Source: Candidatus Nealsonbacteria bacterium RBG_13_42_11 (lineage in GTDB: Bacteria > Patescibacteriota > Minisyncoccia > Minisyncoccales > RBG-13-42-11). From it: 7,922 bases of DNA. The position numbers were made by a program, and so were the translations under genes. Each line of letters begins with the position of its first letter. Positions within the stretch are counted from its first letter, which is position 1. The notes beneath the pieces were generated by a model. It saw only the letters and a program-made list of their open reading frames with translations, did no database searches and was not told the origin of the DNA. Of the stretch, positions 4,842 to 7,922 are shown in pieces. The DNA lies in NCBI GenBank assembly GCA_001821455.1, contig MHLY01000011.1, forward strand, positions 1 to 7,922, written 5' to 3'.

Positions 4842-7320
4842 AGAAAAGAAAATTCAAGATAATCATATGGGATTAGTTAAGCCCCGGGAGATTACCGAAG
4901 AAATGCAGGAGTCCTACATTGACTATGCCATGTCGGTTATTGTTTCCCGGGCTCTGCCTGATGTCAGAGACGGGTTAAAACCGGTTCACCGAAGAATTTT
5001 ATATACGATGTTGGAAGAAGGGTTAAGACACAATGCCAGATTCAGAAAATCAGCCACCGTGGTAGGTTCTTGCCTCGGCCACTATCATCCTCACGGCGAT
5101 ACGGCTGTTTATGATTCCTTGGTAAGAATGGCTCAGGATTTTTCATTAAGGTATCCCTTGGTTGACGGTCAGGGAAACTGGGGTTCAATAGACGGCGACG
5201 CGAGCGCGGCCATGCGTTATACCGAGTGCCGGCTTTCAAAGGCAGGAGAGGAAATGTTAAAGGATATTGAAAAAAACACGGTTGATTTTGTGGATAATTA
5301 CGACGCCACCAGAAAAGAACCTACGGTTTTGCCCTCGCCCCTGCCCCAGCTTCTTTTAAACGGTTCTCTGGGAATTGCCGTTGGTATGGCAACCAATATT
5401 CCTACCCATAATCTTTCCGAAACTTGCGACGCCTTAGTTTATTTAATGGAGCATCCCAAAGCCGACACCGAAGAACTTTTCAAATTCATTCAGGGACCGG
5501 ATTTTCCGACCGGCGGCATAATTTACAATCAAAAAGAAATTATTCAGGTTTATTCACAGGGAAAAGGCCCGATTGTCACCCGGGGAAAGGCGGAAATAAC
5601 AGAGGAGGAAAAAAGCGGCCGTTCCCGGATTATTATTTCCGAGATTCCCTTCCGGGTTCAAAAATCAACCTTAATTGAACAATTCGCCAATCTGGTCCAG
5701 GAAAAGAAAATTGAAGGGATAAAGGATATCCGTGACGAATCGGACAAAGAAGGACTGAGAATTGTTGTTGAACTTTCCCGCGACGCCTACCCCCAGAAAG
5801 TTTTAAACAGACTTTTTAAATTCACCGATTTACAAATAACTTTTCACTTGAACATGCTGGCTTTGGTTGACGGCATTCAGCCGAGGGTTCTTAATTTGGT
5901 GGAACTTTTGAGTTATTTCATCAGCCATCGCCAGGAAGTGGTTTTTAAAAGAACAAAATACGAACTGGAAAAAGCCAAAGAAAGAGCCCATATTTTGGAG
6001 GGCCTTCACAAATGCTTAGCCAATATTGATGCCGTCATCAAGACGATTAAGAATTCCGCCAGCCGCGAGGACGCCGAAAAGAACTTAATGAGAAGATTCA
6101 AGCTGACCAAAATCCAGGCCAACGCCATTTTAGAAACCAAACTAGCGGCTTTGGCGAAATTAGAAAGAAAGAAAATTGAAGACGAATTAAAAGAACTCAG
6201 CACCCGCATAAAAGAATTGACGATAATTCTGAAAAGCCCCCAGAAAATAAAAGAGGTGATAAAAAAAGAACTGAAAGAACTGAAAGAAAATTTCGGTGAT
6301 GCCAGGAAAACAAAAGTTCACGTGCAGGCCTTGGGAGAAATTGCTGAGGAAGACTTGATACCTCAGGAGGAAACCATCATCACTCTGACCCAGGGAGGTT
6401 ATATTAAAAGGATAAATCCCAAAACCTACAAAATCCAGAAAAGAGGGGGCAAGGGAATTTTAGGCATGAAGACGCTTCAAGACGACACGGTTGAGCATTT
6501 CCTCTCGGCCCAGACCCATGATTCCCTGCTTTTTTTCACTGACTCGGGAAAGGTTTTTCAAACCCAGGTTTATGAAATTCCCGAAGGCCAAAGGGTTGCC
6601 CGGGGCCGGGGGCTGCTGAACTTTTTGGAAGTTTCCCAGCAGGAAAAAGTTTTATCTTTGATAACTTTGGGCAAAGAAGATTTGGATTTGGGGATAAAAC
6701 ACTTATTAATGGTTACCCAAGGTGGTATAATTAAAAAAACCGCCCTGCTTGAATTTGAGAATGTCAGGAAGTCGGGACTTATCGCCATTACCTTAAAACA
6801 GGGCGATTCGCTGAAAAAAGTCGGGAAGACCACAGGTAATGAGGAGGTAATTTTAGTCACTGAAAAAGGAATAGCTATCCGTTTCAAGGAAAAGGATATC
6901 AGGGACATGGGCCGGCAGGCCGCAGGCATCAAAGCGATCAGATTGAAAAAGGGAGACAAGGTGATAGGAATGGATATCATTCGAAGCCCCAAATCCCAAA
7001 CTCCAAACGTTAAACCCCAGAACTTTTTATTGATTGTGTCGGAAAACGGGTTTGGCAAAAGAACGGAATTAAAAGAATACCGGCTGCAGGGAAGAGGCGG
7101 TGCCGGTATTAAAACCGCCAATGTTACTCCAAAAACCGGGGACTTAGTTGCTTCGTTTGTCCTGACTGGAGAAGAAGAGGACCTGATTGTCATTTCCCAG
7201 AAAGGCCAGGTCATCAGGACAAAAATTTCCCAGATTTCAAAACTTTCCCGTTCCACCCAGGGAGTAAGATTAATGAAATTGGAACCAGGAGATAAAGTCG
7301 CCTCAGCAACCTGTATATAA
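4831..7320 (+). CDS. gyrA: DNA gyrase subunit A
   Basis: This is the breakage-reunion subunit of DNA gyrase, which with GyrB introduces negative supercoils using ATP. The 829-residue product has the winged-helix and tower core (DYAMSVIVSRALPDVRDG from about 31), the catalytic tyrosine Y130 in AAMRYTE, a long lysine-rich coiled-coil region (about 375-495), and a C-terminal beta-pinwheel of six recurring blades from about 512. The pinwheel holds the GyrA box QKRGGKG at 536-542, one residue from the QRRGGKG consensus, which argues for gyrase rather than topoisomerase IV ParC. At the quinolone site it has T91 and D95 (E. coli S83 and D87). No long acidic tail follows the last blade. The ATG at 4831 overlaps the upstream gene by 11 nt; an alternative ATG at 4867 (MGLVKPREI) would also fit, and neither has a clear ribosome site. 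An unusual insert SPKSQTPNVKPQ lies at 719-730. Confidence 0.97.
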   Translation: MKNKEKKIQDNHMGLVKPREITEEMQESYIDYAMSVIVSRALPDVRDGLKPVHRRILYTMLEEGLRHNARFRKSATVVGSCLGHYHPHGDTAVYDSLVRMAQDFSLRYPLVDGQGNWGSIDGDASAAMRYTECRLSKAGEEMLKDIEKNTVDFVDNYDATRKEPTVLPSPLPQLLLNGSLGIAVGMATNIPTHNLSETCDALVYLMEHPKADTEELFKFIQGPDFPTGGIIYNQKEIIQVYSQGKGPIVTRGKAEITEEEKSGRSRIIISEIPFRVQKSTLIEQFANLVQEKKIEGIKDIRDESDKEGLRIVVELSRDAYPQKVLNRLFKFTDLQITFHLNMLALVDGIQPRVLNLVELLSYFISHRQEVVFKRTKYELEKAKERAHILEGLHKCLANIDAVIKTIKNSASREDAEKNLMRRFKLTKIQANAILETKLAALAKLERKKIEDELKELSTRIKELTIILKSPQKIKEVIKKELKELKENFGDARKTKVHVQALGEIAEEDLIPQEETIITLTQGGYIKRINPKTYKIQKRGGKGILGMKTLQDDTVEHFLSAQTHDSLLFFTDSGKVFQTQVYEIPEGQRVARGRGLLNFLEVSQQEKVLSLITLGKEDLDLGIKHLLMVTQGGIIKKTALLEFENVRKSGLIAITLKQGDSLKKVGKTTGNEEVILVTEKGIAIRFKEKDIRDMGRQAAGIKAIRLKKGDKVIGMDIIRSPKSQTPNVKPQNFLLIVSENGFGKRTELKEYRLQGRGGAGIKTANVTPKTGDLVASFVLTGEEEDLIVISQKGQVIRTKISQISKLSRSTQGVRLMKLEPGDKVASATCI
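6984..7022 (+). repeat. Short degenerate C/A-rich repeat inserted in frame in gyrA
   Basis: Between two pinwheel blades the gene carries a run of degenerate 7-8 nt units (CCCCAAAT, CCCAAACT, CCAAACG, then AAACCCC). They encode SPKSQTPNVKPQ (residues 719-730), a polar, proline-rich stretch unlike the flanking beta strands. The reading frame is kept. It looks like a small interspersed repeat tolerated in a surface loop. Confidence 0.55.
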
Positions 7321-7321
7321 T

Positions 7322-7837
7322 ATGGAAGGTTTTCTCAACCCAAATGAAGTCCTAAAAGAATTAAAATTGCGCGAGGAAATGTCAGCCGCTGATTTTGGTT
7401 CAGGTTCAGGCGGCTGGGTGATTCCCTTGGCAAAGCAGCTGGAAGAAGGCAAAGTTTATGCTGTAGATATTTTGAAAGAGCCGCTTTCGGCGTTAAAAGC
7501 AAAATTGAGTTTGGAAAAAATCACCAATGTCCAACTCGTTTCGGCTGATGTTGAAAAAGGAACGGATATTTTTGAAGACAGCTGCGATTTGGTTTTAATG
7601 ACGAATCTTTTATTTGAGGTTAGTGACAAAAAAAAGGTTTTGGAAGAGGGAAAAAGAATTTTAAAAAAAGGCGGCAGGATTTTAGTGGTGGATTGGAAAA
7701 TAAAGGCTCCCTTGGGCCCCAAAGAAGGTCGGGTTTCTCCGCAGGAAGTGAAAAACATAGCCCTGGACCTCAATTTAAGAGTGGAAAAGGAGTTTGACGC
7801 CGGCTCTTTCCATTACGGCTTGATATTTATTAAATAG
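7322..7837 (+). CDS. Class I SAM-dependent methyltransferase (UbiE/COQ5-like fold)
   Basis: This is a 171-residue methyltransferase with the Rossmann fold. Visible parts are motif I ADFGSGSGG (23-31), the acidic residue after strand two that holds the ribose (D49 in VYAVDI), D76 in SADVEKG near the adenine, the motif IV strand CDLVLMTNLLFEV (88-100) and the post-motif strand GGRILVVDWK (117-126). Residues after 130 (GPKEGRVSPQEV) form the expected final helix, and the protein ends with a beta strand (HYGLIFIK). It lacks a separate substrate domain, so the methyl acceptor cannot be inferred. Automated UbiE naming would be an over-call, since nothing else here belongs to quinone synthesis. The ATG follows the gyrA TAA by one nt, so it is the last clear gene of the operon and probably depends on re-initiation. 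Confidence 0.92.
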   Translation: MEGFLNPNEVLKELKLREEMSAADFGSGSGGWVIPLAKQLEEGKVYAVDILKEPLSALKAKLSLEKITNVQLVSADVEKGTDIFEDSCDLVLMTNLLFEVSDKKKVLEEGKRILKKGGRILVVDWKIKAPLGPKEGRVSPQEVKNIALDLNLRVEKEFDAGSFHYGLIFIK

Positions 7838-7847
7838 GGATTATACT
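7820..7847 (+). promoter_or_regulatory. Candidate promoter of the right-edge gene, leaderless arrangement
   Basis: TTGATA (7820-7825), 16 nt, TATACT (7842-7847): each box matches five of six consensus bases. The ATG at 7854 is six nt after the -10, so transcription would start at or next to the start codon. The -35 box lies inside the end of the methyltransferase gene. Confidence 0.5.
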
Positions 7848-7853
7848 AAAACA

Positions 7854-7922
7854 ATGAGAAAAACCATATTAATTTTAGCTTTCCTAAACCTGGTTTTAAT
7901 GCCAGCAATAGTTTTCGCGGCT
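7854..7922 (+). CDS. Start of an exported or membrane protein (cut by window edge)
   Basis: Twenty-three codons are visible from the ATG at 7854 to the window end. They read MRKTILILAFLNLVLMPAIV then FAA. This is a typical Sec signal peptide: positive start (R2, K3), hydrophobic core (4-20) and a possible signal peptidase I site after VFA. A signal anchor is also possible, as nothing of the mature protein is in view. The function cannot be named. Confidence 0.7.
   Translation, partial: MRKTILILAFLNLVLMPAIVFAA

Noticed and set aside
6570..7256. 228-codon open frame on the minus strand
   Set aside because: It is antisense to the GyrA pinwheel region, which is clearly coding; no recognisable motif or ribosome site.
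4831..7320. Topoisomerase IV subunit ParC instead of GyrA
   Set aside because: A near-consensus GyrA box (QKRGGKG) and a six-blade C-terminal domain favour gyrase.
1..7922. tRNA, rRNA, CRISPR array, riboswitch or phage attachment site
   Set aside because: All non-coding gaps are under 130 nt and are accounted for by promoters, a leader hairpin and terminators; no cloverleaf, direct-repeat array or conserved aptamer pattern was seen.

Overview
The window reads as chromosomal DNA of a small-genome bacterium, most likely a member of the Patescibacteria (candidate phyla radiation, Parcubacteria-like). The basis is inference: lysine-rich, A-rich coding sequence, very tight gene packing, short intergenic gaps, and a four-domain S1 protein whose N-terminal domain has a divergent, GKGRSS/LDLGP-type sequence that I associate with that group. 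Code 11 fits throughout: TAA, TAG and TGA all act as stops, and no TGA interrupts any conserved domain.

Left half, all on the minus strand. ftsH (membrane AAA+ zinc protease) runs off the left edge and lacks its C-terminal end. Upstream of it is a self-contained transcription unit of one gene (1539-2573). This encodes a divergent DHH/MYG1-like putative phosphoesterase with a near-consensus promoter, a perfect Shine-Dalgarno, a GTG start, a hairpin in its leader and a 14-bp stem terminator. Upstream of that is an rpsA-like gene (ribosomal protein S1, four S1 domains) that ends in a perfect 34-bp palindrome serving as terminator.

Right half, all on the plus strand, divergent from rpsA. A compact operon holds a UlaG-like metallo-beta-lactamase-fold hydrolase (3876), a small single-span membrane protein with a strict five-residue proline repeat (4530), gyrA (4831) and a class I SAM methyltransferase (7322). 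Gaps are 6 and 1 nt, with one 11-nt overlap. The beginning of a further gene with a signal peptide (7854) lies at the right edge behind its own predicted promoter.

Most genes are housekeeping: envelope proteolysis, translation and DNA supercoiling. The points that stand out are the autonomous MYG1-like cassette, whose expression signals differ from those of its neighbours; the pentad-repeat membrane protein coupled to gyrA; a short C/A-rich repeat carried in frame inside a gyrA loop; and very short or absent predicted mRNA leaders on the other genes. I see no rRNA, tRNA, CRISPR array, transposase or attachment site, and no intergenic stretch longer than 130 nt. I do not see convincing evidence of a wholly new system.
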